A stretch of 64,000 nt of DNA. Source: Blattamonas nauphoetae. Lineage: Eukaryota > Preaxostyla > Oxymonadida. Positions 30,725-42,143 of this stretch are shown here, one piece after another. The stretch lies in the NCBI GenBank assembly GCA_033064195.1, contig JARBJD010000024.1:310001-374000 (forward strand). Direction: 5' to 3'. Under the pieces are notes generated by a model. That model had not been told where the DNA came from and made no database searches. It saw only the letters and a list, made by a program, of their open reading frames with translations. The position numbers and the translations under genes are program-made. Each line of letters opens with the position of its first letter. The first letter of the stretch is position 1.

Positions 30725-33403
30725 TTACAATCTTCCATTGAATTCCCTTGATGCCACATTTGTTCCTAAACAACTCAATGTCCTATCAAGGCGTTCTGAA
30801 TCGGACCAGCTTGTGATGAGAAGATTCATGATGTGCTCAACACCATCTTCATTCCCTTCCTCATTTCTCCCTCTCATCATTCCTCGAACTGATAATCGTT
30901 TCCTTCTCTCCTCCCCCCCTCTCTGCACCTCTGTTGTTCTTTCATCGTCTGGTTGAGCCTCTCGAAAGCCTTCGAATGGTGTTGAGGTGAACTGATCCCA
31001 CTCGATATCACAAAGAGAGTAGATTTTCATGTACTTCGACTCTGCTGAGTCAAAAACTTTCATCAGCACGAGATAAAACCCATTCCGCTCCACAAACTCA
31101 GAAAGGAGAGAATACTGAGATTCAACTCGACACGCGGTTTGCACAAGATGAATCATGTCATCAAACACATTGAGAGGACGCAATGAATTGAGACAGGCAC
31201 GGAGTGAAGTAGCGATGAAACCTTCACATGGTTCCAGAATCTTCTCCAGGACAATTCGAGCGATTGTGTCAGCGTCGGCATCGATTGCGTGGAACGAGTT
31301 GGAACGAGAAGAACTCGTGAAGAGTGAGAGAGATGTCGCGATGATGCCCTTCACCACATTTGTCAACTTCGCGTTGATCCAGTTCCTAGTCTCGATTTTC
31401 CCGCACCCCTCTTCTTGTGGGTGTGATTCTGCGGCCTTCTTCATTCTGAGCACATCCATCAATTTGACAAAGAGACCGTGTTCTGCCATCCTTTCCGGAC
31501 GATCTCGACCAATGTGAAGAATGGTTGACTTCAGCAGATCGACAGCATTGTCAAACAGTTGTTCGTTCTCCGTGGCAAGGATAGGTGGAAGTGTTCGAGC
31601 AAAAGTCACTGGAAACGACGAGACCGTGATGTATGGCTCGACATCGATTTTGAGTTTGTGGAGGAAGAGGACGGCGCAGGATGCAATTGTGTCGGCTGGC
31701 GAGGGTTTGGCAGTGATGAAAGAGGAGAGCGACGAAAGAGCGGACACAATCGATTCGAAGGACAGCTCCGAAAACAAGTCCAGTGTCAAAAAAGAGGGGA
31801 CAGTGGAAGAAGGTTCATTTTCAACAATTCCAACTGCTTCCAGTCGAACCTCCTCCCACACTCCCTTCATGCATTCGGTGAGATGCGGCACATTAAAGTG
31901 TCGATCGAGCTCAAAAATCATCTCCATCTACTTCGATTCCTTTCGAGCAGAGGCAACAAGAGACTTTCGTGTTGGGGTGAGTATCTCATCCACAACGAAG
32001 TTCACACGATCTCTTCCAAAGAGGTCTGCTTCGTCCCATTCGTATTCGTTATTAATCATCTCCAGACTGTGCATCACCATCCTTGCGATCAGGTCATGCA
32101 TCATAGCTTCGTCTTTCGAGTGAGGAGGGCAAAGTTCGGAGGAGATGTGGGCGATGTTCTTGATTGGTGGAGGGCGATCCAAATTCAGCAGGAACCATTG
32201 ATCCCACACTTCAGCCCATTTCAGAATGAGATCCGTGCCTCTCTCCGCCACGTGTGGATTGGAACACAGAATCGAGAGGATAAGAAGTCGTGCGATGCTG
32301 AGTCGGTAGCTCTCTGGTCTGTACATTGTGAAAGCTCGCGGGGCTGGAAAGTCGTCTGGGGGGACCTGTGGAATGAAGAGAGCTTCGAGGACGGCGAGGA
32401 AGATGAGGAGATCAGCTGTCTCGGCGGGGGAGAGCGAAGGATGTGAGGCGATGAACGAAGACGCTGAGTCTAGAATGGGGGTCAGTTCGTCAGCTTCCAG
32501 ATCAGGGTGCAGTTGGGTGGACAGGAACAATGGCACAGACACGTCCTCCACAACCACGTTCTCCTTTCTCCTCGCTTCGAGTGCTGACATCAACAGGCCC
32601 TGGAGAAATGGAAAGATCGTGGCGATATTCAAGGCATACTTCAGAATGCCTTCCAAAAAGAGGACAATGGGAGGCACTTCACTGTTCCATCTCCAATTCG
32701 TGTTTTCTTCGTCTTCTGAAGCGAGATCGGGGTTGATTGTTACGGTTGGATGGGTCAAGTGTAAAGTGAGATATGATTCGAGCGGACTCAGAATAAGAGA
32801 TATGGAGACACTTGAATAGTGAATTATCTGAACAATTCGCCCATAAAACGAGAAAACCGCAGTGTGAAGAGGATCTGAGAGTTGTGTTGAGAGTAGTCTT
32901 TGTTCATCCAGAGCGGAATAGACCGAACCAAGAAATCCCACTTCCAAGTACACTTCCACAGCAGGAGCACACATAATGATGCATTGTTCTTCTGTGATCG
33001 TCAATACAGTCTCTGTGAGACGAGAATTGTGGAGTGATAGAAGAATGTGCCATAGCGTGATTTCAAAACGAACAGGTGACTGAGAGAGATTCAAATTTTG
33101 AGAGAATGACGGCCAGGTGTTGAACATATAATCGCTGTATTCATGGTTCAGATCAATGAGGAAGGCGTTTGTTTGATTCACGATATCAGAAGTCAGAGTG
33201 GTCTGTTCACGAAGAAAAGCAACAAGCTTGTTGATCAGATCACCAAGTTCAATAGGGGACAAATTTCTGAGATTAAAATCACTGATAGGCCACGGTGAAG
33301 GATCGACTTTTTCAGATAACTGTCAGAGAATGAAGGAGAGAGCGTAGCAAAAGAAAACGATTTCGAGTGAGAGAAAGCAACAAACATTTGAAGAGTGCTT
33401 CAT
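30725..33403 (-). CDS. Large ARM/HEAT-like gene with one in-frame TAG
   Basis: Proposed exon 1 is 33403-33386 (Met-Lys-His-Ser-Ser-Asn), followed by a 66-nt GTTTGT...GACAG intron (33385-33320) and a frame open to 30725 except for a single TAG at 31928-31930 (about 870 codons). Both halves are helix-rich and look like one protein: PIVLFLEGILKYALNIAT before the stop, MIHLVQTACRVESQYSLL after it. Options: two adjacent genes (ATG follows the TAG at once), a recent nonsense mutation, or a 30-nt intron GTTGCC...AAGTAG (31958-31929) that would remove the stop in frame. The last ~75 codons are duplicated at 3350-3579. Function unknown. Confidence 0.6.
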
Positions 33404-34039
33404 GAGGTTTTCTGTTGTTTCCGTTTGAGAGTTATTGTGGAGTGAGTGATGTCTGACAACAAGTATGGGACGTCTCACGAACTTGGCGTTATTCATCGAT
33501 AAATGAACACCATTGCCACGATGATCTAATTATGAAGATTGTCTGACGATGATGCTTAGTGAAGCGAAAGGAATGAACTGAATAAAAGGACTTGTTCTTC
33601 TCCCAACCGACTTCCGACTCTAAAATCACAGTGAATGCGACAGCTGCATGCAATGAAGAGGTCTGCTTGTATTGAAAGACGTTTGATCGGACACACAACC
33701 GACAATAAGTCCATAATGGAGAACAACAGCGATTTGTTGTTGATGGGATTGTTGGTGAATAAGTGAGGAGATAATTGAAGTTTATGTTGATTGTTCGAGT
33801 GTTCGGATGAAGGATGAGTGGCATGGTATCTCAGACAGTGTTATTTCTGAGATAAGCTTTCATATCTAGAGAAATGAAATCCAGAAAGAAAAGACCGTAA
33901 ACAATGTCCAACGACACATTTCACAGTGTGAGAGTGGTGTTTCAATTGGAAGATAATAATGAAGAGGTGTAAAAGACAGTTGTGTGTGAAGAGTGCTGTA
34001 TTTTGTTCGGTTCGAGTCTTCGATGGCTCTTGTCTGATT
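33404..34039. other. Intergenic, no gene seen
   Basis: Only short frames with no recognisable product. Contains the 5' flank of the large ARM-like gene and the 3' flank of the first short paralogue. Confidence 0.5.
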
Positions 34040-35110
34040 CTAACGATTCAGAAAGTTCATTCCTTGAAATGTGTTCAATGAGATTGAATAATCAACAATT
34101 TCATCTTCATAGGAATCAAAAATGATGTGTTGGAGTTTTTGTTCCATCACATCAGCAAACCCTTCCATCATCAATGAACGAAGAGGTGTCATCCTTGATC
34201 GAGAAAGTTCATCGGCTATGATGTTCCCATCGTCGTGTGTGTCGATTGTATAAATCAGAAAAAAGGAAATAGTCGCATCATTTTCGAGATGGGCGAGACA
34301 ACTTGGTATCGCGAGAACGACAGGCATATGGAGAACGAAATCCATTATTTGTTGATAAAATGGAGATATAAAGAGGAGGCGGGTAAGAAGAAAGATAAAG
34401 TCACTTGAAAGGCGTCCATCGACGATCGAATAGCGGTTTTGGCACAAATGCAGAATGTAGCTTTCCGATGGGACGAGAAGGTGTTGGAAAACCGTTCTAT
34501 AAACATTGTGTTGGTCATACTGATCTTCGTTTTCGAGGGATTCTAATCCATCTGGAGTTGAGTACCAGAGAGAATTGGTCATGAAGTTCAGCAGAAAGGC
34601 GTGGATATCTTCTGCTTCGACAAAAGAAAGAGATTGTGGATGGAGAGTATTGATGAGTTGAGGGATCATATCAGCCTTGACGAGGGCAAGACGATCCTGG
34701 GTCGAACACCACGAGATCAGAGTTCCGAGCATCTTTATTACAGCAGCGATGATGACTGGATTGGGGGAAGAAATGAGCGCCACAAGGGACTGTGTGAAGT
34801 CAGTCAAGGATCCACCAGCGAACGATGCAAAGTTGCTGAGAAAAGCATCTGCGGATGTACGAGTGTGTGAACCCACAGATTTGAGAAATCTCACAGCTTT
34901 CGCTTCCAGAGATGCATCAAGTGCAGGCTGTAACTTCACAGTGGCAACGAGAGATCGAAAGACAACAGCCTTTTCGGATTCAGATTCACTTTTGCTCTCT
35001 CTCCATTTCAAGAAAGCAGAACAATCTGGCGAATATGAAAAAGAGTGTGAAGAGATACCAGGGCAAGAATAAACAGTGGAGGAGATCATCCTCGAGTATA
35101 CAGCTCCCAT
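34040..35110 (-). CDS. ARM-like paralogue 1 of the tandem family (356 aa)
   Basis: Single exon. Family hallmarks in order: CPGISSHSFS near the start, DCSAFLKW at ~30, SLVATVKLQPALD at ~55, a string of two-helix ARM/HEAT-type repeats (KMLGTLISWCSTQDRLALVK, LINTLHPQSLSF), NRYSIVDGRLSSDF, and a C-terminal MEGFADVMEQKL block. It is the most divergent copy: the middle acidic linker and the end of the protein differ from the others. No catalytic or membrane motif. A cytosolic interaction protein is likely (inference). The start ATG lies 25 bp downstream of the shared ACTCGTTATGG motif. Confidence 0.75.
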   Translation of the reverse strand: MGAVYSRMISSTVYSCPGISSHSFSYSPDCSAFLKWRESKSESESEKAVVFRSLVATVKLQPALDASLEAKAVRFLKSVGSHTRTSADAFLSNFASFAGGSLTDFTQSLVALISSPNPVIIAAVIKMLGTLISWCSTQDRLALVKADMIPQLINTLHPQSLSFVEAEDIHAFLLNFMTNSLWYSTPDGLESLENEDQYDQHNVYRTVFQHLLVPSESYILHLCQNRYSIVDGRLSSDFIFLLTRLLFISPFYQQIMDFVLHMPVVLAIPSCLAHLENDATISFFLIYTIDTHDDGNIIADELSRSRMTPLRSLMMEGFADVMEQKLQHIIFDSYEDEIVDYSISLNTFQGMNFLNR

Positions 35111-35134
35111 TCCGTCAGGTTTCTGAGTTCAATC

Positions 35135-35145
35135 ACTCGTTATGG
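35135..35145 (-). promoter_or_regulatory. Shared upstream motif of the ARM-like family
   Basis: ACTCGTTATGG on the + strand (minus-strand reading CCATAACGAGT), 25 bp upstream of the ATG. It is exactly repeated 23-24 bp upstream of paralogues 4 and 5 and with one change 45 bp upstream of paralogue 3. Likely a core promoter or initiator element. Confidence 0.55.
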
Positions 35146-36600
35146 TTCAGACAAATCTGTCGAACAATGAGAGTGAGATGAAAGACTTATCCGAAAAGGA
35201 AAAATAAAAAATCGCATCGTGATAATTTAGTCAATTCAGAAATGAAGTAGAGGCCTTGAACGAGACAAAATGCGTTGTAGACATACAGTCGAAAAGGTAA
35301 AACTGCAAGGACGTAATATGAGAGAAATGATATTGACCTATGTTTTATTCTCTTCACAGTAGAGTTCTGTGGGGATAGTTTTGACGCCAATAACCAAACC
35401 AGCCTTGTTGGTCAGTTTGGAGGTGAAATGTCCAATTGGGGGATGGATCCGATCTCTGTCAAGAACACTCATTGGAATTGTTCAATTTGGTTTTCAGCAA
35501 CAATTTCGACAGAAAAACAGAGATAAACCAAATCATTGTGGAAATGGAGATGTATACAGAGAAAAGAGGGTAATTTGAAAAGTGAGATGTCACGACGACT
35601 TCGTCGTTTCGAATCAATTGAAAATATGAGATTAAACAAATGTAAATTGGTCTCTTCATCACTTATTTCGTCATGTGTTGTCTTCATTCCAGTGGAAGAG
35701 TGAAAGACAGTCGCTTGGGTTTTTGAATTGAAGTTCCGAACCCATGCCTGAGGGTTGAGCTTATACAGTCTGAGAAATCTCAGAAAACATCTGATTAAAA
35801 CAGACATTAGAGCTGGAAGGTCAAACGGCCGAAGGGTCGAAATATCTGATCCTGTCCTTTCCTCTCAGAGATTCCTTCCGTTTCGCACTGCGCGACACTC
35901 CAAATCTTGGTATTCAGCAGTGCGTCGGTGTTCGACAGAATGCTTCCAGAAATTTATCGAAGAATGCACAATTTCGGCTGAGATGGGAAGAGTGTTGGAA
36001 ACCATGGAACAATAACGCCGCGATATCATCGTATAGTCTGAAATAATGAAGGAAAATGGACGATACCCGATGAAATCATGGATTGTTTTCGTTCTTAACG
36101 TGGAATTGTATCTTGTTGCGATCTGTCAACATGAGTCGGTTTGTGTTCAGTTTAATTCCAACTCTCGTCGTTCGGAAGAACATTTCTGACAAATGATGAA
36201 TATTGGGATAATCGTTCTAACAAAGCTGAACTGAAATCATATGCACACCGTTGAAGCGCTGAAAGGGAACTTCAGTCGAACATGACGGGAGCACTTGTTT
36301 GATGGTGGAAACAACGCTATATCTCATTAGAGTGTGCAAATTCTGCATGTTGCGAGAGATGAAGGCGTCTGGACGCGATGAGAGGATGAGAAGAGGAAGA
36401 TCAAACCATGAAGTTTCTTTTTCTCGACGCATCGTTGACGTCGTTTCTCAGCGTCTATTGTTTGAAAAGTTTAGATACATAAAAACCGTGAAATGGAGGA
36501 AATAGGAAAAACGGACGCTTCCGTCAGCCTTGCAGTTTTACCTTTTCGACTGTACAAACGACGACGAACGACCAAGGAATGAGAGAGGCAATGTAGAACG
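35146..36600. other. Intergenic 1.5 kb, no confident gene
   Basis: Short frames only (for example 112 codons minus at 35469-35807, 86 codons plus at 35755-36015), with no domain or family resemblance. AT-rich overall. Confidence 0.45.
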
Positions 36601-36631
36601 ACAGATGAAGAGATAGAGACGTCAAAGTTCG

Positions 36632-37729
36632 TCATTCATTTTTTCGAATGGGATAGTGACGCTCCCCATCCCACTCCCGATTCCACCTACAGATAGCCTG
36701 TTCAGCGACACGATCAGATGCCAACACTTCCAGCTTGATGTCTCCATTCCTCGCCGGAAGCCACACGGACGATACCCTGACTGGTTCATGGTCGGTGCGA
36801 CGGGAGAGACCAAGTTCGGCAGTGAATGGAAGAAATGTCAGGGAAGCTCCGAAATCCGGTTCCCACAATGAGGAGTGTGTGCAGCTTCCGAAACTCCGAC
36901 ACAAGCGCAGGAACAGAGACCAACAGGTTCGACACACGCAACAGGTGCTCCAGAGGACAGAGAACGTCACGAAGACGGGTTCATGTCCATGGATTGGCAT
37001 GCATCAGCGAATTGCTGAGGGGAGCAAGGAGTCCTTGAGACAAGACACAATTTGGCCACATCGCCAGATCTGAGGAGAGTTCAATTTGTGGTGTGTCAGG
37101 ATCAGGTCGGTCAGTGTGAAGAGACGGGACAGCTCATGTTGAACTGCTTCTATCTTCACGGAGACACAATTCCTTGGGACAAGCGATGTGAGGAGCGAGA
37201 TCGACAGAGAGATGATCTCGAACAAGTTGAACGAAACATCCAACGGCTGCAAGTTGGTAAGGGTGGACAATCCATCTGGGAGATGCGTCAGCAGATGGAC
37301 AGCAAGCAGGAGGTTCGTCAGTGTGGATGTCAACAATGCTTTCGGAAGCCATGAAATCTGGTTGTCTATCAGCGTCATCTCACCGCTTGTCGTTTGGCCT
37401 CGTTGAGACTGCACACACACGAGGAGGGTGTCTGTCGGATGGAAGTCCCACAAAGTCAGTCGATTTGTCTCGAGTGTCCATCCAAGTGTGGTTGGCTGAC
37501 GAAGTGCGGATGAAAGGTTCAGCTGGTTGGACGACGAGTGTACCGATCGTGTCAAGATCAATCCAAGCAAGACCCAAGTTGATCGAAGAGACAAATCGCA
37601 CAAGACAAAACGGGAGAGAGTCCACAACACTGCACGGGGCACGGGTGATGCACAACAGTTGTCATGAAGATTGGTTGGGTCGGCATCTCTGGTCGAGTGG
37701 AGAGTGAACAGGAATTGGTTGATCTGCAT
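36632..37729 (-). pseudogene. Leucine-rich repeat protein, partly decayed
   Basis: Minus-strand frames 37729-37004 and 37000-36632. The first shows degenerate LRRs: MTLIDNQISWLPKAL, LLTHLPDGLSTLTNLQPLDV and LSRLFTLTDLILTHHKLNS, matching an LxxNxLxxLPxxLxxLTNL pattern. Its first ~70 residues are less regular. The second frame continues with a Cys-containing stretch (LFLRLCRSFGSCTHSS) ending in a charged tail, so a frameshift or short intron lies near 37000. LRR proteins mediate protein contacts (family knowledge). It lies 350 bp downstream of ARM paralogue 2, and LRR-like remnants also follow paralogues 3-5, suggesting an ancestral ARM+LRR tandem unit. Confidence 0.5.
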
Positions 37730-38081
37730 GAAGAAGCATTTTGGTTCTTCCGTCTTCCCAAATCGTCGAAGATCATCGTCGACGAGTGAGTGTTCTGAAA
37801 TCCCATTTCATGATCAGAACGAATCATGAAGAGAGCACCATTTTGTGGAAGAATCAGGAAACAATGATGTCTTCACAAACAGTGAGGAATGGCGAGGATG
37901 GACGAGTTGGATTTGGGAGGAGTGTGAGGTGGGGGATGGTGTGGCGATGAGTGAGGCAGAAGCGGAATTGTTCTTGAAAATGATGAGGTGATACCAGAAC
38001 CGACAAAGATCACATAAACAGTGTTTGTGGTCCAAAAGACGCCAGAAGCTGTTCGAAATGTGTGGTGGTGCTTGTCTGTTT

Positions 38082-39101
38082 CTATTCAAGTAGCGGCATG
38101 TTCACACCCTGCCTATTACTCCATTCAATCGATCTTTCAACAATACGGTCTCCAAAGTATGAATTTCGGTGGTTTAGCAGCTTTTCTTCAATTGCATCTT
38201 CGATGCCCTCCATTCTCAACATTTGATGCACTTTCTTCCATATCTGGCGAACTTCTCTCCTTGTTTCGTTCCAGTTCCGCAGAGGTTGAAGCATCAAATA
38301 CATAAAATACCTAATTGAGTCGTCATTTTCGAAGAACGTGAGATAACTGGGTATCGTGAGAACGACAGGCAAACCCAAAACAAAGTCCATTGTCCGTTGA
38401 TGATAAGGAGATCTGTGGATGAGAGCAGAAAGAAGAGCCAAGAATGCATCCGCCAAGTCCTCAGAGATGATCGAAAAGCGGTTCACGCACAAAAGGCGAA
38501 TATACTTCTCCGAAGGCGTGAGAAGTTGCTTCAAAACAATCTCGTGAACAGCTTGTTGTTCATTGCCATCTTCAATTTCGAGTTGTTCGAGACCATACGG
38601 AGTTGCAAGCCACAAACAACAGTTGATGGTAACAATGAGATCGTTGTGGATATCTTCACAATCTGACAACGAGAGAGACTGTGGATTGAGAGGAATGATG
38701 AGTTGAGTGATAAGATCAGCTTTGAAGAAGGCAAGGCGGCGTTTGGCAGAGATGTTCCAGATCAAACGTCTGAGAATCCTCATTACTGCCGTGGAGATGG
38801 CCCGATTGGGAGATGAAGTGAGCACTACAATGGACTGTACGAAGTTCGTCAATGAATCATCAGAGTTCGATGCAAGGCTGTTGAGAAAAGTATCGGCTGA
38901 TTCTTCATTCTGCGGATCTACAGACTTGAGAAATTTCACGGCCTTCACTTCCAGAGCGTCATCAAGCACAGGCTGTAACTTCACAGTTGCAACAATAGAC
39001 CGAAAGACAACAGCCTTTTCATTGTCAGATTGTTGTTGATCTTCGCTCCAATTCAGGAACGCTGAACAATCCATTGAAAATGGAAGCTGAGGGATGGACA
39101 T
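38082..39101 (-). CDS. ARM-like paralogue 2 (339 aa)
   Basis: Single exon with the family signature: DCSAFLNW, SIVATVKLQPVLD, KFLKSVDPQNEESADTFL, ADLITQLIIPLNPQSLSL, CVNRFSIISEDLADAF, MLRMEGIEDAIEEKL and the closing NRQGVNMP. All ARM/HEAT-type helices are retained and there is no stop or shift, so probably functional. Compared with paralogue 1 the N-terminus is ~10 residues shorter. The upstream motif is degenerate here: TTGTTGTGGGTCAG at about 39181-39194, ~80 bp from the ATG, instead of ACTCGTTATGGGTCAG. Downstream ~150 bp is shared with paralogues 3-5. Confidence 0.75.
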   Translation of the reverse strand: MSIPQLPFSMDCSAFLNWSEDQQQSDNEKAVVFRSIVATVKLQPVLDDALEVKAVKFLKSVDPQNEESADTFLNSLASNSDDSLTNFVQSIVVLTSSPNRAISTAVMRILRRLIWNISAKRRLAFFKADLITQLIIPLNPQSLSLSDCEDIHNDLIVTINCCLWLATPYGLEQLEIEDGNEQQAVHEIVLKQLLTPSEKYIRLLCVNRFSIISEDLADAFLALLSALIHRSPYHQRTMDFVLGLPVVLTIPSYLTFFENDDSIRYFMYLMLQPLRNWNETRREVRQIWKKVHQMLRMEGIEDAIEEKLLNHRNSYFGDRIVERSIEWSNRQGVNMPLLE

Positions 39102-40972
39102 ATTAAAGGGTGTAGGATTTGAGGAGGTGTCTGTTTTCGTGTCAATCGCGGTTATTCCGACAGAGAATGTGAAAAAACGCTTGTTGTGGGTCAGAACAAA
39201 GACTGGGTGAAAGATGCAAATTGAGATGAAAAAGACATCATAAATGGAATAAAAAAATCACATCATGATGTGCGAGATAAACAATGAATAAAGAGGAAGT
39301 TTGGAGAGAGAACGAACAATTAATGAGAACTAGCTGTTTCAAATGATGACACAAAGGCATGACAGAGTGGTTCTGGCCTCGCGGGAGTGCATGTCATGGT
39401 GTCGTTCTGTGGAGGGACGCAACAAGAAGACTCCTGTCAGACTGACGCAAAAGCAACTCTTATTCGATTCACACGATGATGTGTCCAACAACTTCGGTCA
39501 CTTGTTCCAAACACAACGCCGTCACTGACGAACGACGCGGAGACTGGAGGAAGAGAGGCGACTCAAATGTCCGAATGATCGTGTTTTGGCAGTTTTCTGG
39601 CGAAGAGGTTGGGAGGGGCCAGCTTCCCCTCCACACTCAGTCACCCAACATCCCTCTTCCATTCGCCGACCACATTCATCCCCGTTTCACGATTCATCCG
39701 AACATCCATCATTTCGTCGAGCATATCCACAATCCACCACTCATCCCAAAACGAGGAGAGGCAACTTGCTGTTCTGTGGAAGATGGGCAGCGAGTGAACA
39801 GACACTATCGTCAGTTGAGGAGAGCGGCAGACAACGACGATCAGAGCAAGCATTTCTGTGAATTGCCTTGATTGTGATTTGATGACGATGATAAAGCGGT
39901 GTTCGGACAGGTTCAGAAAATCGCCCTGACAGAACCAGAACTTTGTCCAAGATCATTCCATGAGTCGTCTGTCGTTCAAGAGTGTGTTCATTTTGGACAT
40001 TTTCAAGTCCATCCGCAGTTGTCAGTCTCGTCACTCAAGTGTTCACATCAACCTCACAGACATCGACATCTTTCGATTCTGTAAAACAGAGAAACTGTGT
40101 TGTCAGAGCGAGGTTCATGTCAGCCACCAGATCGCCTGTCACAAAGAAGCGCAACGATGATGTGTGGAGAAGTCGTCGACATCACACTTTTCAGCATCTC
40201 CATCGTTCCTTCACAATCAGCGGTTCTATCAAGAAACGAGCACAGCCATCGAAGCCACCAGGTTTGTCAGAGAGGCAATTGGTGACGGTGTAATGCTGTT
40301 GAGGAGAGGGGACGATCCAACCATCTTTTTCGATGAAGAGAGCACAGTACATTAGAGTTCTGTGTACTGGCGCAAGACGCAACACCAATCTTGATGAGGA
40401 GCGAGTCCAATTCTGAGAATGTCTGGCAACGAGAACAAAGTTAAGTGTGGGGGTGTGGCTGTGTCCCTCACACAATTTCGTTCAGGGCTGTTGTGCAGAG
40501 TGTGCAGATGCTGAGACAGAAGCAGCAGCGACAGGAACAGTGAATGATGTGGAGTGGCAGATCAGGTGGAGAATGGTTCGTGGTCTATCATTGTCTAAGA
40601 TGAAGACAGCGAGCGTTGGTTGGTCGAAGGGACAGTTTAGGCAGTTTTGCACAACTGGAGAACACATTCCACTGAGGAACGAGAACTTGGGGCAGAACAA
40701 TCCCACGAGTAGAGTGTGGCTGATGATGTCGTTCAAGGTCGAGGCGTCTGAGTGCACGTGCTGTTGGGAGCAGGAGAGAGTTCAGGATCATCGCTTTCCG
40801 TCCCAGAGTCTGGCATCGCTGTCAGGGTGATAAAAGGAGATACGATTCGAGAAAGGGAGAAGTTTGGGAGAAATCAGGGATGGGATAGAATCAGACGAGA
40901 TGAATATAAGCGGATGCAGAAGAAGTGTCGCTTCGAAAGAACGGTGCCCAGCACACGCCACACCGAGTGTGG
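39102..40972. other. 1.9 kb between paralogue 2 and the first minisatellite, no confident gene
   Basis: Several 60-130-codon frames occur on both strands with mixed, conflicting signals. On the minus strand DASTLNDIISHTLLVGLF (about 40745-40692) and RRLDLERHHQPHS (about 40740-40700) could be remnants of repeat proteins. Nothing can be assigned; likely decayed coding sequence. Confidence 0.4.
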
Positions 40973-41770
40973 TGAGTGGAGAGGCAGAGGGGAGTGGGAG
41001 GGTGTGGGTGGTGAGGGAGAGGCAGAGGGGAGTGGGAGGGTGTGGGTGGTAAGGGAGAGGCAGAGGGGAGTGGGAGGGTGCGGGTGGTGAGGGAGAGGCA
41101 GAGGGAGTGGGAGGGTGTGGGTGGTGAGGGAGAGGCAGAGTGGAGTGGGAGGGTGTGGGTGGTGAGGGAGAGGCAGAGGGAGAGGGAGGGTGTGGTGGTG
41201 AGGGAGAGGCAGAGGGGAGTGGGAGGGTGTGGGTGGTGAGGGAGAGGCAGAGGGAGTGGGAGGGTGTGGGTGGTGAGGGAGAGGCAGAGGGAGTGGGAGG
41301 GTGTGGGTGGTGAGGGAGAGGCAGAGGGAGTGGGAGGTGTGTGTGGGGAGGGAGAGGCAGAGGGGAGTGGGAGGGTGTTGGTGGTGAGGGAGAGGCAGAG
41401 AGGAGTGGGAGGGTGTGTGTGGGGAGGGAGAGGCAGAGGGGAGTGGGAGGGTGTTGGTGGTGAGGGAGAGGCAGAGAGGAGTGGGAGGGTGTGGGTGGTG
41501 AGGGAGAGGCAGAGGGGAGTGGGAGGGTGTTGGTGGAGAGGGAGAGGCAGAGGGGAGTGGAGGGTGTGAGTGGTGAGGGAGAGGCAGAGGGAGTGGGAGG
41601 GTGTGGGTGGTGAGGGAGAGGCGGAGGGGAGTGGGAGGGTGTGAGTGGTGAGGGAGAGGCAGAGGGAGTAGGAGGGTGTGGGTGGTGAGGGAGAGGCGGA
41701 GGGGAGTGGGAGGGTGTTGGTGGAGAGGGAGAGGCAGAGGGAGTGTGATGGTGTGGATGGCGAGGGAGTA
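40973..41770 (+). repeat. G-rich 36-38-bp minisatellite, array A (~21 copies)
   Basis: Unit roughly GTGGGAGGGTGTGGGTGGTG followed by AGGGAGAGGCAGAGGGGA; the 36/38-bp difference is AGGGAG versus AGGGGAG-type spacers. Each unit holds four GGG runs spaced 1, 3 and ~6 bases, a G-quadruplex pattern on the + strand. The minus strand has no stop in any frame, giving false frames of ~400 codons of Pro/Ser/His/Leu. Confidence 0.95.
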
Positions 41771-41795
41771 GCGATCGAAAACGACCATCAATTCG

Positions 41796-42097
41796 GTGAG
41801 GACATCTTCTGATCCTTCCGAATCGTGTTCTGGGGTGTCGGTCGAGCGAGGCAGATCCAGAATGCGGAGGCAGAGGGGAGTGTGGGAGGAGAGCATCAGA
41901 TTGATAAAGGGTCTGAAATCGACCAGCATGAACAGGAGCAACTCGTTGCCATCCACAATCGACGAGTGGCAGCGAAGGAGATGGAGAGTGTGGTGACCAT
42001 CGAGCGAGACTGGCGAGAGAGAATCCCAACCGCTCCGGTAAACCATGAGGTGATCACAGAGTCGACAATTAACACACAAACAGAGTTTGTTGCCCAA
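41796..42097 (-). pseudogene. Remnant downstream of ARM paralogue 3 (LRR-like)
   Basis: Minus-strand text such as LSSHTPLCLRILDLPRS, ending EDVLTELMVVFD, recurs after paralogue 4 (LPPSLRILDLPRSIDTSED) and paralogue 5 (LPPSLRILDRHRSTDTSED). Each copy runs directly into a minisatellite array. LPPSLRILDL is typical of the start of an LRR. No complete gene is left. Confidence 0.45.
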
Positions 42098-42143
42098 ATG
42101 AAGTCAGAAACGGTTTGATTTGTTTGCTTGTTCTTTTCTGATT

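Larger units (their letters stand above)
23745..30985 (-). repeat. Right arm of the large inverted duplication
   Basis: Inverse counterpart of 3350-17632. It contains the uninterrupted target of the 9.9-kb transposon (28704-28715), an extra ~680-bp block (about 27640-28320), and two TIR elements absent from the left arm (24494-25591 and 26219-27315). Similarity ends on the spacer side near GATCGGTCAGAC (about 23745) and on the outer side inside the last exon of the ARM-like gene (about 30985). Confidence 0.9.

Noticed and set aside
40788-42097. Two overlapping ~410-codon Pro/Ser/His-rich minus-strand proteins
   Set aside because: They run through the G-rich minisatellite in different frames at once; the repeat lacks stop codons in all minus frames, so the openness is compositional.
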